Notes under the pieces: model-generated
Databases searched by the model: none
Told to the model about the DNA's origin: nothing
What the model saw: the letters and a program-made list of their open reading frames with translations, nothing else
From: Maritimibacter sp.
Lineage (GTDB): Bacteria; Pseudomonadota; Alphaproteobacteria; Rhodobacterales; Rhodobacteraceae
Direction: 5' to 3'
Length of the DNA stretch: 8,438 nt
NCBI GenBank assembly: GCA_020441225.1
Contig: JAGRMP010000147.1
Location: 1-8,438 of the forward strand
In this document: piece after piece, positions 1 through 6,446 of the stretch
Layout of the letters: each line of letters starts with the position of its first letter
Numbering within the stretch: the first letter of the stretch is position 1
Program-made: the position numbers and the translations under genes

Positions 1-273
1 GTTTCACGTTGTTCCCCTTCTGCCAGTGCGGGCGCGGCCCGCGCGTTGTGATGCGAGCAGAAAGCGCCGCCGAGGGCCGGTGAACAAGGAATCGCCCCAA
101 TCCGACTGCCTCCAAAACAGGCAAACAGCCGGTTTTTGCGCAAATCTGCGGTCCTGTGCCTAAAATTTAATCATCGATTGAAGCGGGAAGCCGATCACAA
201 AGTCGGTCCCCCCTCGTCTTTGGGGGTCCGAGTCGATATTGTGTCCAAAACAGAGCAGGTCGGACGACATTCC
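1..273. other. Upstream non-coding region of the penicillin-binding protein gene
   Basis: No convincing complete gene is seen in this 273-base stretch. The frame of the downstream gene is open back to a stop at 49-51 but holds no well-supported start before 241. The left part has a GC-rich palindrome (GCGCGGCCCGCGC, about 33-45). The part from 133 to 180 is AT-richer and contains the palindrome TTTGCGCAAA (135-144) and a possible -10 box. On the minus strand, an AGGGGA-like ribosome site followed by GTG (bases 7-5) could be the first codons of a divergent gene leaving the window. Only about two codons would be visible, so this is a guess. If real, the region is a divergent promoter. Confidence 0.5.
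136..166 (+). promoter_or_regulatory. Candidate sigma-70-type promoter for the PBP gene
   Basis: TTGCGC (136-141) could act as a -35 box and TAAAAT (161-166) as a -10 box, but the 19-base spacer is long. The -35 lies in the perfect palindrome TTTGCGCAAA. The same TTGCGCARRTCTGC string recurs at the candidate promoter at 2499. The distance to the ATG at 274 leaves a leader of about 100 bases. The assignment is by eye only. Confidence 0.25.
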
Positions 274-2481
274 ATGAGTAACAAAGGTTCCAGGCGCCCT
301 CCCCTGGTCGCGGATCGCCGCTATCCGGCAGCAAAGAAGACCCGCAAGAGCACGAAAACCGCCAAGTCCGCCGCAAACAGCCGGTCGACAGCGCGGCGCG
401 GATCGCGGCGCAGCACCCGCCGGTCGGGACGCAAGCTGCCCTGGATCTTCGCGTTGCCGCTCGCGCTCGTGCGCGGTGTGTTCCGGCTCGGCCTGCGGCT
501 GGCGCTGATCGGGGTCGTGCTCGGCGGGCTCCTGCTCGGGGGCGCGGTGTTCTACTACGCCTCGTCGATGCCGCCGCTCACCGCGATGGTCGACGGCCGC
601 GCCAAGGGATCGGTCACGCTGCTCGACCGCTACGGCGACACATTCGCCTGGCGCGGCCAGCAATTCGCCGGGCTGGTGACCGCCGACACCGTGTCGGAAG
701 ACCTCAGGAACGCGGTGATCGCGACCGAGGACAAGCGGTTCTACCGTCATTTCGGCCTCAGCCCCCGCGGCATCGCCAGCGCGATCCGGATCAACCTGTC
801 GGAAGGCCGCTCGGCTCTGTCCGGCCACGGCGGCTCGACCCTGACCCAGCAGACCGCCAAGCTCTTGTGCCTGGGCGTGCCCTACGATCCCGACACCGGG
901 ATGAGCGAGGCGGAATACGAGGCCGACTGCCGCCGCGGCTCGCTGGTGCGCAAGGCCAAAGAGGCGATCTTCGCGCTGGCGCTGGAGGCCAAGTTCTCGA
1001 AGAACGAGATCCTCACGATCTATCTCAACCGCGCCTATCTGGGCTCGGGCGCCTACGGGTTCGAAGCCGCGAGCCAGCGCTATTTCGGCCATTCGGCCAG
1101 CCAGATCACCGCCGGCGAAGCGGCGATCCTGGCGGGTGCGCTGACCGCGCCGTCGCGCTACGATCCGACCAACAATTTCGAACGCAGCTGGAACCGGGCG
1201 CTGACCGTCATCCGGCTGATGGAGGAGCAGGGCTACCTGACCGCCGAAGAAGCCAAGCTGGTGCGGTCGCGCCCGCCGGCGCTCTCGGCCGCGGCCGAGC
1301 AGCGTTCGGGCGGGTTTTTCGCCGACTGGGTGATGTCCTCGGGCCCGTCGTTCCTGACCCGCGACACGACCGAAGACGTGATCATCCACACCACCTATGA
1401 CCAGAACATCCAGCTCGCCGCCGAAGCGGCGCTGGAGCAGGTCTTCTCGGAAAAGGTGAGCGACGAGTCGGCGGCCCAGGCGGCGATCGTGGTGATGAGC
1501 GCCGACGGGGCGGTGCGGGCGATGGTCGGCGGGCGCGACGCGCCCTTGCCCGGCGATTTCAACCGCGCGACCCAGGCGATCCGCCAGACCGGTTCGGCCT
1601 TCAAACCCTTCGTCTATGCCGCCGCGCTCGATCTCGGCTGGACCTACCAGAGCCTGATCGAGGACGCGCCGTTCTGCATGGATGTGCCGGGCTCGGGCCA
1701 GTGGTGCCCGGACAACTACACCCGCAGCTTCAAGGGCTGGGTCACGCTGACCGACGCGCTCAGGAATTCGCTCAACATCCCGGCGGTGAAACTGTCCGAG
1801 GCGGTCGGGCGCGAGAACGTGCGCACGGTGGCGAACATGTTCGGCATCCAGTCCGACCTGGCCGCCGGTCCGGCACTGGCGCTCGGCGCCTCCGAGACCT
1901 CGCTGTTGCAGATGACGGGGGCTTATGCCGGGATCCTCAACGGCGGCTCCTCGGTCACGCCCTACGGGCTGGTCGATCTGCGCCTGCTCGGCGACGAAGC
2001 GCCGCTGATGGAGCAGGCGGGCGGGATCGGCGAACGGGTGATCAGCCGACAGGCCGCCGAGCAGCTCACCTACATGATGTACCAGGTGGTGCAGTCGGGA
2101 TCGGGCGCGCGGGCGAAGATCGACGGTTTTCAGGCCGCGGGCAAGACCGGCACGACCTCAGCGGCGCGCGACGCCTGGTTCGTCGGCTTTACCGCCGACT
2201 ACGTCACCGGGGTATGGATGGGCTACGACGACAACACGCCGCTCACCGGGGTGACCGGCGGCGGGCTGCCGGCGGAGATCTGGCACGAGGTGATGACCCG
2301 GGTGCAGAAGGACCTGACCCCGCGGCCGCTGCCGATGATCACCGGCAACGAGGCGATCGCCGAGGGCGCCGGTGTGGGCGCGCCGGCCCCCGAGTTCGAA
2401 CCGCCGAGCTTCGGCGGCAGGCAACAGGGCGGCGACACGCTTTTCGGCGTGTTGCGCTCGATCCTCGGCATCGACGGCTAG
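274..2481 (+). CDS. Class A penicillin-binding protein (PBP1A-like transglycosylase/transpeptidase)
   Basis: Bifunctional peptidoglycan synthase, anchored in the inner membrane and acting in the periplasm: it polymerises lipid II into glycan strands and crosslinks the stem peptides. From the ATG at 274 it is 735 residues. A Lys/Arg-rich cytoplasmic tail (about 14-56) precedes one membrane segment (about 72-96). The glycosyltransferase (GT51) domain has ATEDKRFYRH with catalytic Glu152, GGSTLTQQ, and RKAKE with the second conserved Glu (Glu230). The transpeptidase domain has the SxxK serine in TGSAFK (Ser441, Lys444), SLN (Ser499-Asn501) and KTG (624-626). All catalytic motifs are intact. An insertion of about 18 residues with Cys199 and Cys219 follows the QQ motif, and a second Cys pair (468, 478) lies after SxxK. 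The C-terminus is Gly/Pro-rich and no PbpC-type C-terminal domain is evident. The start is uncertain: GTG at 241 is an in-frame alternative and neither has a strong ribosome site. Family is certain; PBP1A versus another class A subtype is not. Confidence 0.95.
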   Translation: MSNKGSRRPPLVADRRYPAAKKTRKSTKTAKSAANSRSTARRGSRRSTRRSGRKLPWIFALPLALVRGVFRLGLRLALIGVVLGGLLLGGAVFYYASSMPPLTAMVDGRAKGSVTLLDRYGDTFAWRGQQFAGLVTADTVSEDLRNAVIATEDKRFYRHFGLSPRGIASAIRINLSEGRSALSGHGGSTLTQQTAKLLCLGVPYDPDTGMSEAEYEADCRRGSLVRKAKEAIFALALEAKFSKNEILTIYLNRAYLGSGAYGFEAASQRYFGHSASQITAGEAAILAGALTAPSRYDPTNNFERSWNRALTVIRLMEEQGYLTAEEAKLVRSRPPALSAAAEQRSGGFFADWVMSSGPSFLTRDTTEDVIIHTTYDQNIQLAAEAALEQVFSEKVSDESAAQAAIVVMSADGAVRAMVGGRDAPLPGDFNRATQAIRQTGSAFKPFVYAAALDLGWTYQSLIEDAPFCMDVPGSGQWCPDNYTRSFKGWVTLTDALRNSLNIPAVKLSEAVGRENVRTVANMFGIQSDLAAGPALALGASETSLLQMTGAYAGILNGGSSVTPYGLVDLRLLGDEAPLMEQAGGIGERVISRQAAEQLTYMMYQVVQSGSGARAKIDGFQAAGKTGTTSAARDAWFVGFTADYVTGVWMGYDDNTPLTGVTGGGLPAEIWHEVMTRVQKDLTPRPLPMITGNEAIAEGAGVGAPAPEFEPPSFGGRQQGGDTLFGVLRSILGIDG

Positions 2482-2495
2482 GCCCAAGTCCAAGA

Positions 2496-2517
2496 CGGTT
2501 GCGCAGGTCTGCAACCG
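2496..2517. repeat. Perfect inverted repeat overlapping the promoter of the secretion operon
   Basis: CGGTTGC (2496-2502) and GCAACCG (2511-2517) form a perfect 7-bp inverted repeat around an 8-base centre. It lies 15 bases after the stop codon of the penicillin-binding protein gene and covers the candidate -35 box at 2499. No T-run follows it, so an intrinsic terminator is unlikely. An operator for a dimeric regulator is the better guess. Confidence 0.4.
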
Positions 2518-2528
2518 GAAGGTATGAT
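2499..2528 (+). promoter_or_regulatory. Candidate sigma-70-type promoter for the type I secretion operon
   Basis: TTGCGC (2499-2504), an 18-base spacer and TATGAT (2523-2528), one base off the TATAAT consensus, make a plausible housekeeping promoter. Transcription would start near 2535. This leaves about 55 bases of leader before the GTG at 2592, but only about 12 before the ATG at 2547, which supports the later start. Promoter called by eye. Confidence 0.45.
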
Positions 2529-2591
2529 TAGTGCCATATTGGCGCCATGAACCGGTGGGAAACCGGCGGAAAACATTCGAGTAGGTACATC

Positions 2592-4361
2592 GTGGCAGCA
2601 CCAGGTCCGGCAAAACTTTCCTCCGCGCAGATCGACCGTGGCACCGCCGAATTGCGGGCGACGCGCGCCGAAAGCCGCGGCCTGTTCTGGGCGGCGGGGA
2701 TCTTTTCGGTCTTCGTCAACCTGCTCATGCTCACCGGTCCGCTCTACATGCTGCAGATCTACGACCGGGTGCTCGGCTCGCGGTCGGAAAGCACGCTGGT
2801 CGCGCTGACCGCGCTGATGGCCTTCCTGTTCGCGATGATGGGCCTGCTGGAATATGCCCGCGGCCGGGTGCTGGCGCGCATCGGCGCAGGTTTTCAGGCC
2901 CGGCTTGACGCCCGGGTGTTCTCGGCGATGCTCCGGCGCGAGGCGGCGACGCCGGGCGGCGCCGGTCGGACCTCGAACACGCTGCGCGATCTCGAAGCGG
3001 TGCAGCGGGTGCTGTCGTCGCCGGTCATCACCGCGATGTTCGACATCCCCTGGACCCCGGTGTTTCTCGCCGGTATCGCGATCTTTCACCCCTGGCTCGG
3101 CCTGCTGGCGCTCGGCGGAGGCGGGGTGCTGGTCATCATCACCATCCTGAACCAGGTGCTCACCTCGGGGCCGGTGCGCAACGCCAACATGGCCTCGGTT
3201 CAGGCCGAGCGCTGGGCGGAACAGGTCCGCTCCGAAGCCGAGATGGTGCGCGCGCTGGGGATGTCCGACGCCGCCTTCGAACGCTGGCACGAGGCGCGGC
3301 GCAGGGCGCTGTCCGACACCATCCTGTCGTCGGACCGGGCGGGTCAGTTTTCGTCGATGTCGAAGACCTTCCGGATGTTTCTGCAATCGGCGATGCTGGG
3401 CATGGGCGCCTATCTGGTGTTGCAGGGCGAGCTGTCGGCCGGCGCGATGATCGCGGGTTCGATCCTGCTCGGACGCGCGCTGGCGCCGGTCGATCTCGCG
3501 ATCGGCCAGTGGCAGTCGGTACAGCGGGCCCGTTCGGGCTGGCAGGGGCTGGTCGAGCTTCTGGGCGAGGTACCGCCCGAGCCGCACCGCACCCAGCTGC
3601 CCAAGCCCGCCGGACATCTCAGGGCCGAGAACCTGACCGTGATCCCGCCGGGGCAGAGCCAGGCCTCGCTGAGGATGATCAATTTCGAGATTCTGCCGGG
3701 CACCGCGCTCGGCATCATCGGGCCGTCGGGCGCCGGGAAATCGACGCTCGCACGCTGCCTGACCGGCGTGTGGAAACCGGCGGGCGGCAAGATCCGGCTC
3801 GACGGTGCCTCGCTCGACCAGTTCGAGCCCGCCGTGCTCGGCCTGCACATCGGCTATCTGCCGCAACGAGTGCAGCTGTTCGACGGCACCATCGCCGAGA
3901 ACATTGCCGGGCTGACCACGCCCGATGACGCCAAAGTGGTCGAGGCGGCGAAGAAATCGGCCGCGCACGAGATGATCCTCGAACTGCCCGAGGGCTACGA
4001 CACCCGCGTCTCGTCGGGCGGCGGGATGCTGTCGGGCGGCCAGATGCAGCGCATCGGCCTTGCGCGGGCGATGTACGGCGAACCGGTGGTGCTGGTGCTC
4101 GACGAGCCCAACTCCAACCTCGACAACGAGGGCAGCATGGCGCTGAACCTTGCGGTGCGGGAGATGAAGGCCCAGGGCGGGACCGTGCTGATCATGGCGC
4201 ACCGGCCCTCGGCGATCACCGAATGCGAACAGCTCATGGTGCTCGACCACGGTATGATCAAGGCGCTCGGACCCCGCGACGAGGTGCTGGAACGCACCGT
4301 GCAGAACGCGCGTCAGATCCAGGCGAGCACGGCCGAGGGCCGCTCGGGCGGGGTGACGTGA
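2592..4361 (+). CDS. Type I secretion system ABC transporter, permease/ATPase (PrtD family)
   Basis: Inner-membrane ABC exporter that uses ATP to drive a protein substrate through a HlyD/TolC conduit straight out of the cell. The product is 589 residues from the GTG at 2592, chosen because AGG at 2583-2585 lies 6 bases ahead; an in-frame ATG at 2547 would add 15 residues but lacks a well-placed ribosome site. The N-terminal membrane domain has hydrophobic segments near 32-54, 68-89, 156-186 (probably two) and 263-297. The C-terminal nucleotide-binding domain has Walker A GPSGAGKS (377-384), Q-loop YLPQ (Gln425), signature LSGGQ (480-484), Walker B ending in Asp504-Glu505, and H-loop His537. 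No N-terminal C39 peptidase-like domain is present, as in PrtD/HasD-type exporters that use C-terminal uncleaved signals (RTX proteases, lipases, S-layer proteins). DEPN after Walker B is normal for this family. The adaptor gene follows directly. The substrate is unknown. Confidence 0.93.
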   Translation: MAAPGPAKLSSAQIDRGTAELRATRAESRGLFWAAGIFSVFVNLLMLTGPLYMLQIYDRVLGSRSESTLVALTALMAFLFAMMGLLEYARGRVLARIGAGFQARLDARVFSAMLRREAATPGGAGRTSNTLRDLEAVQRVLSSPVITAMFDIPWTPVFLAGIAIFHPWLGLLALGGGGVLVIITILNQVLTSGPVRNANMASVQAERWAEQVRSEAEMVRALGMSDAAFERWHEARRRALSDTILSSDRAGQFSSMSKTFRMFLQSAMLGMGAYLVLQGELSAGAMIAGSILLGRALAPVDLAIGQWQSVQRARSGWQGLVELLGEVPPEPHRTQLPKPAGHLRAENLTVIPPGQSQASLRMINFEILPGTALGIIGPSGAGKSTLARCLTGVWKPAGGKIRLDGASLDQFEPAVLGLHIGYLPQRVQLFDGTIAENIAGLTTPDDAKVVEAAKKSAAHEMILELPEGYDTRVSSGGGMLSGGQMQRIGLARAMYGEPVVLVLDEPNSNLDNEGSMALNLAVREMKAQGGTVLIMAHRPSAITECEQLMVLDHGMIKALGPRDEVLERTVQNARQIQASTAEGRSGGVT

Positions 4362-5746
4362 TGAAAAACGAACTGGCGAAGATCAAGCCGAAACAGATCG
4401 CGGTGCCCGCGAAGCCGGTGGCACCGCCGCCCGGCGCCGACCCCGAAGTGCTGCGCGCCTGGTCGCCGCGCAAGCCGCTGATCCTCGGACTGGTGGCGGT
4501 TCTGCTTCTGGTCGGTGGGCTCGGCACCTGGGCGGTGACCACCTCGCTCGCCGGCGCCATCGTCGCCCACGGCATGATCGAGGTCGAGAGCAACCGGCAG
4601 GCGGTGCAACATCCCGACGGCGGGGTGGTCGACGAGATCCTGGTGCGCGAGGGCGACGTGGTGGACGCGGACCAGGTGCTGATCCGGCTCGACCGCGAAC
4701 GGCTGACGAGCGAGCTCAGCATCATCGAGAGCCAGCTGTTCAAGCTGATGGCACAGCGCGGGCTCTACGAGGCCGAGCGCGACGGCGCGGACGAGATCAC
4801 CTTCGACCCCGAGCTGCTGGACGCGGTGGGCCGCACCCCCGAGGTCGGCGAAATGCTCGAAAGCAACCGCCGGCTGTTTTCCCAAAGGGCCGAGAACCTC
4901 GTCTCCTCGACAGAGCAGCTCGGCAAGCGCAAGGGCCAGATCGCCTCGCAGATCGAGGGGCTCGAGGCCCAGCGCGCGGCGCTGCAATCGCAGCTCGCGC
5001 TGGTCGAGGAAGAACTCACCGGTCAGCTCCGCCTTCAGGAACAGGGCCTCGCGCAGCTTCCCAAGGTGCTCGGGCTCCAGCGCGAACAGGCACGGCTTCT
5101 GGGGTCGTCGGGCGAGATCACCGCCTCGATTGCCCAGAGCGAAGGCCAGATCACCGAGATCGACATCGAGATCCAGAAGCTGCGGGCGCAGCTGCGCGAG
5201 GAAGCGATCGCGCGGCTGTCGGACCAGGAGGGCACCGAGCTGGAACTGTCGGAACGGCGGCGCGCCGTGCTCGAACAGCTCAACCGGCTCGACATCCGCG
5301 CACCGGTCGCCGGCGCGGTGCATGAGCTCAGAGTCTACGGCGAACAATCCGTCATCCGGCCCGCCGAGCCGATCCTGTTCATCGTGCCGCAGGACCGGCC
5401 GCTGATCATCGGCGTCCAGGTCGAGACGATCCATGTCGACCAGGTCCATGTCGGCCAGGAGGTGGTGCTGCGGTTCTCGGCCTTCGACACGCGGCGGACA
5501 CCGGAAATCTGGGGCCGGGTGATCTCGGTCTCGCCGGATGTGATCCAGGACGAACGCACCGGGCGCAGTTTCTACCGCGCGCGGGTTGAAATCTCGGAAG
5601 GCGAGATTTCGAAACTGCCGGAGGGCTCGGTCCTGGTGCCGGGCATGCCGGTGGAAGCCTACCTGCGCACCGGCGAACACAGCCCGGCGGCCTACCTCCT
5701 GAAACCGTTCCTCGACTACTTCAGCACCGCCTTCCGCGAGAACTGA
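4361..5746 (+). CDS. HlyD-family type I secretion periplasmic adaptor subunit
   Basis: Membrane fusion protein linking the ABC exporter encoded upstream to an outer-membrane TolC-type channel. The product is 461 residues. It has a short Pro-rich cytoplasmic N-terminus, one membrane anchor (about 39-60), then a first lipoyl/barrel-sandwich half (about 74-111, with QHPDGGVV and VREGDVV). A long Glu/Gln/Leu-rich coiled-coil hairpin follows (about 112-310), then the second lipoyl half starting at [11 protein letters not shown] (310-320), and a C-terminal beta-barrel region (about 347-437). Domain order and length match TIGR01843-type adaptors. The start ATG shares its A with the upstream TGA stop (TGATG), so translation is very likely coupled to the ATPase gene. 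No outer-membrane partner follows. The gene is complete, with no sign of frameshift. Confidence 0.93.
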   Translation: MKNELAKIKPKQIAVPAKPVAPPPGADPEVLRAWSPRKPLILGLVAVLLLVGGLGTWAVTTSLAGAIVAHGMIEVESNRQAVQHPDGGVVDEILVREGDVVDADQVLIRLDRERLTSELSIIESQLFKLMAQRGLYEAERDGADEITFDPELLDAVGRTPEVGEMLESNRRLFSQRAENLVSSTEQLGKRKGQIASQIEGLEAQRAALQSQLALVEEELTGQLRLQEQGLAQLPKVLGLQREQARLLGSSGEITASIAQSEGQITEIDIEIQKLRAQLREEAIARLSDQEGTELELSERRRAVLEQLNRLDIRAPVAGAVHELRVYGEQSVIRPAEPILFIVPQDRPLIIGVQVETIHVDQVHVGQEVVLRFSAFDTRRTPEIWGRVISVSPDVIQDERTGRSFYRARVEISEGEISKLPEGSVLVPGMPVEAYLRTGEHSPAAYLLKPFLDYFSTAFREN

Positions 5747-5747
5747 C

Positions 5748-5790
5748 CGGCGGAGACAGGATACGATCCGGGGAAGGTCGCCGCCGCTTT
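5748..5790 (+). terminator. Possible weak terminator after the secretion operon
   Basis: CGGCGG (5748-5753) can pair with CCGCCG (5781-5786), followed by CTTT. The loop of 27 bases is long and the T-run is only three, so this is a poor intrinsic terminator. No better one is visible before 5984. Confidence 0.15.
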
Positions 5791-5793
5791 GGG

Positions 5794-5810
5794 TTAACGA
5801 CAGGTTAACC
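5794..5810 (+). promoter_or_regulatory. CtrA-type binding site (TTAA-N7-TTAACC)
   Basis: TTAA (5794-5797), seven bases, then TTAACC (5805-5810) exactly fits the full consensus for the alphaproteobacterial cell-cycle response regulator CtrA (TTAA-N7-TTAAC). The surrounding GGTTAAC heptamers at 5792-5798 and 5803-5809 are a direct repeat one helical turn (11 bp) apart. A lone half-site-like TTAACC lies at 5871-5876. The site is 48 bases past the adaptor stop and 175 bases before the RidA start. The only + strand target visible is the RidA operon. The consensus is known from Caulobacter and relatives; binding here is inferred. Confidence 0.5.
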
Positions 5811-5814
5811 GCGC

Positions 5815-5823
5815 TTTTCCACA
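5815..5823 (+). promoter_or_regulatory. DnaA-box-like 9-mer
   Basis: TTTTCCACA matches the consensus DnaA box TTATCCACA at 8 of 9 bases and starts 5 bases after the CtrA-type site. A single near-match can occur by chance. DnaA acts as a transcription factor as well as an initiator in alphaproteobacteria, so regulatory use is possible. The usual origin neighbours such as hemE or RP001-like genes are absent. Confidence 0.25.
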
Positions 5824-5836
5824 GCTCTGTCGCTTC

Positions 5837-5852
5837 AATCAAATGGTTGATT
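5837..5852. repeat. Inverted repeat AATCAA-N4-TTGATT
   Basis: AATCAA (5837-5842) and TTGATT (5847-5852) are perfect 6-bp arms around ATGG. The half-sites are in the opposite orientation to an FNR/FnrL site (TTGAT-N4-ATCAA), so FnrL is not the obvious binder. TTGATT could also serve as a -35 box, with GTTAAC (5870-5875) 17 bases later as a poor -10. A direct TTTCAC repeat (5851-5856 and 5862-5867, 11 bp apart) follows at once. Confidence 0.35.
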
Positions 5853-5877
5853 TCACGATGGTTTCACCCGTTAACCC

Positions 5878-5905
5878 GAATCCAGAAATCCGGATTTCCG
5901 GATTC
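5878..5905. repeat. 28-bp near-perfect palindrome with GANTC at both ends
   Basis: The left arm GAATCCAGAAATCC (5878-5891) and right arm GGATTTCCGGATTC (5892-5905) are reverse complements except at one pair, with no spacer. The right half also holds two tandem copies of TCCGGATT (5889-5896 and 5897-5904). Each end is a GANTC site (GAATC 5878-5882, GATTC 5901-5905), the target of the CcrM methyltransferase in alphaproteobacteria. No T-run follows on either side, so terminator function is unlikely. It lies 79 bases before the RidA start. Confidence 0.5.
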
Positions 5906-5972
5906 CGTTCCGCCCCGCACACCTTCTGCGTTGCCGCCGCCCCGGCCCGGCTGTAGCGTCGAAACGCACAAC

Positions 5973-5978
5973 AGGAGA
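5973..5978 (+). promoter_or_regulatory. Strong ribosome binding site for the RidA gene
   Basis: AGGAGA lies 6 bases ahead of the ATG at 5985. It fixes the start there and rules out longer in-frame starts reaching back to 5847, which would run through the palindrome. Confidence 0.8.
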
Positions 5979-5984
5979 ACCCCG

Positions 5985-6446
5985 ATGAGCGGTTACGAAA
6001 AACGCCTCGCCGAGCTCGGCGTCACCCTTCCCGACGCGCCCGCGCCCGCGGCCAATTACGTGCCCTGGATGGTGCTCGACGGCATGGTCTATGTCTCCGG
6101 TCAGGTCTCGATGCAGGACGGCGCTTTCGTCACCGGCAAGCTCGGCGCCGACATGTCGGTCGAAGACGGCGCCGCGGCGGCCCGTCTCTGCGCCATCAGC
6201 CTGCTGGCCCAGGTCAAGGCGGCTGCGGGCGGCGATCTCGACCGGCTGAAACGGGTGGTCAAGCTCACCGGTTTCGTCAATTCCACCGCCGATTTCGGCG
6301 ACCAGCCCAAGGTCATCAACGGTGCCTCCGACTTTCTCGTCGAGGCGCTCGGCGATGCCGGGCGGCACACCCGGTCGGCGGTCTCGGCGGCCAGCCTGCC
6401 CTTCGGCGTCGCGGTCGAGATCGAAGGGATCTTCCAGCTCAAATGA
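5985..6446 (+). CDS. RidA/YjgF/UK114-family protein
   Basis: Small, probably trimeric cytoplasmic protein of 153 residues. The family hydrolyses reactive enamine/imine intermediates (for example 2-aminoacrylate) made by PLP enzymes, and some members act in other pathways. The sequence shows the family hallmarks: VYVSGQV (35-41), the long helix with AARL-type residues (about 61-80), KVINGASDFLVEALG (109-123), and the C-terminal RSAVSAASLPFGVAVEIEGIF (130-150, quoted here as one region). Arg130 aligns by eye with catalytic Arg105 of E. coli RidA, and Glu145 with the conserved Glu of the VEIE motif. The N-terminus (RLAELGVTLPDAPAPAANYV) is longer than in classical RidA of about 128 residues and fits the roughly 150-residue subgroup whose substrate is not established. 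Its stop overlaps the phosphodiesterase start by 4 bases (ATGA), so the two are probably coupled. A CtrA-type site lies upstream. Confidence 0.9.
   Translation: MSGYEKRLAELGVTLPDAPAPAANYVPWMVLDGMVYVSGQVSMQDGAFVTGKLGADMSVEDGAAAARLCAISLLAQVKAAAGGDLDRLKRVVKLTGFVNSTADFGDQPKVINGASDFLVEALGDAGRHTRSAVSAASLPFGVAVEIEGIFQLK

Noticed and set aside
1..16. parS-like start GTTTCACGT
   Set aside because: The first nine bases match the left part of the parS consensus TGTTTCACGTGAAACA, but the right half reads TGTTCC rather than GAAACA, so the palindrome is broken.
4115..4126. DEPN in place of DEPT after Walker B of the ABC ATPase
   Set aside because: DEPNSNLD is the usual form in PrtD-type exporters, and the catalytic Glu505 is intact, so this is not a defect.
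2478..4250. Long minus-strand open frame (590 codons) opposite the ABC transporter gene
   Set aside because: Its product is rich in His, Arg, Gly and Pro with no recognisable domain, as expected from an antisense frame of GC-rich coding DNA. The + strand frame has all ABC exporter motifs.
4313..5842. Long minus-strand open frame (509 codons) opposite the adaptor gene
   Set aside because: No family motifs and a composition typical of a shadow frame. The + strand HlyD-family protein explains the same DNA.
5837..5852. FNR/FnrL box
   Set aside because: The half-sites face the wrong way: AATCAA-N4-TTGATT instead of TTGAT-N4-ATCAA.
5790..5905. Chromosomal replication origin
   Set aside because: Only one imperfect DnaA box is present, there is no DNA-unwinding AT-rich repeat, and none of the usual alphaproteobacterial origin neighbours are nearby. 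A regulatory region is more likely.
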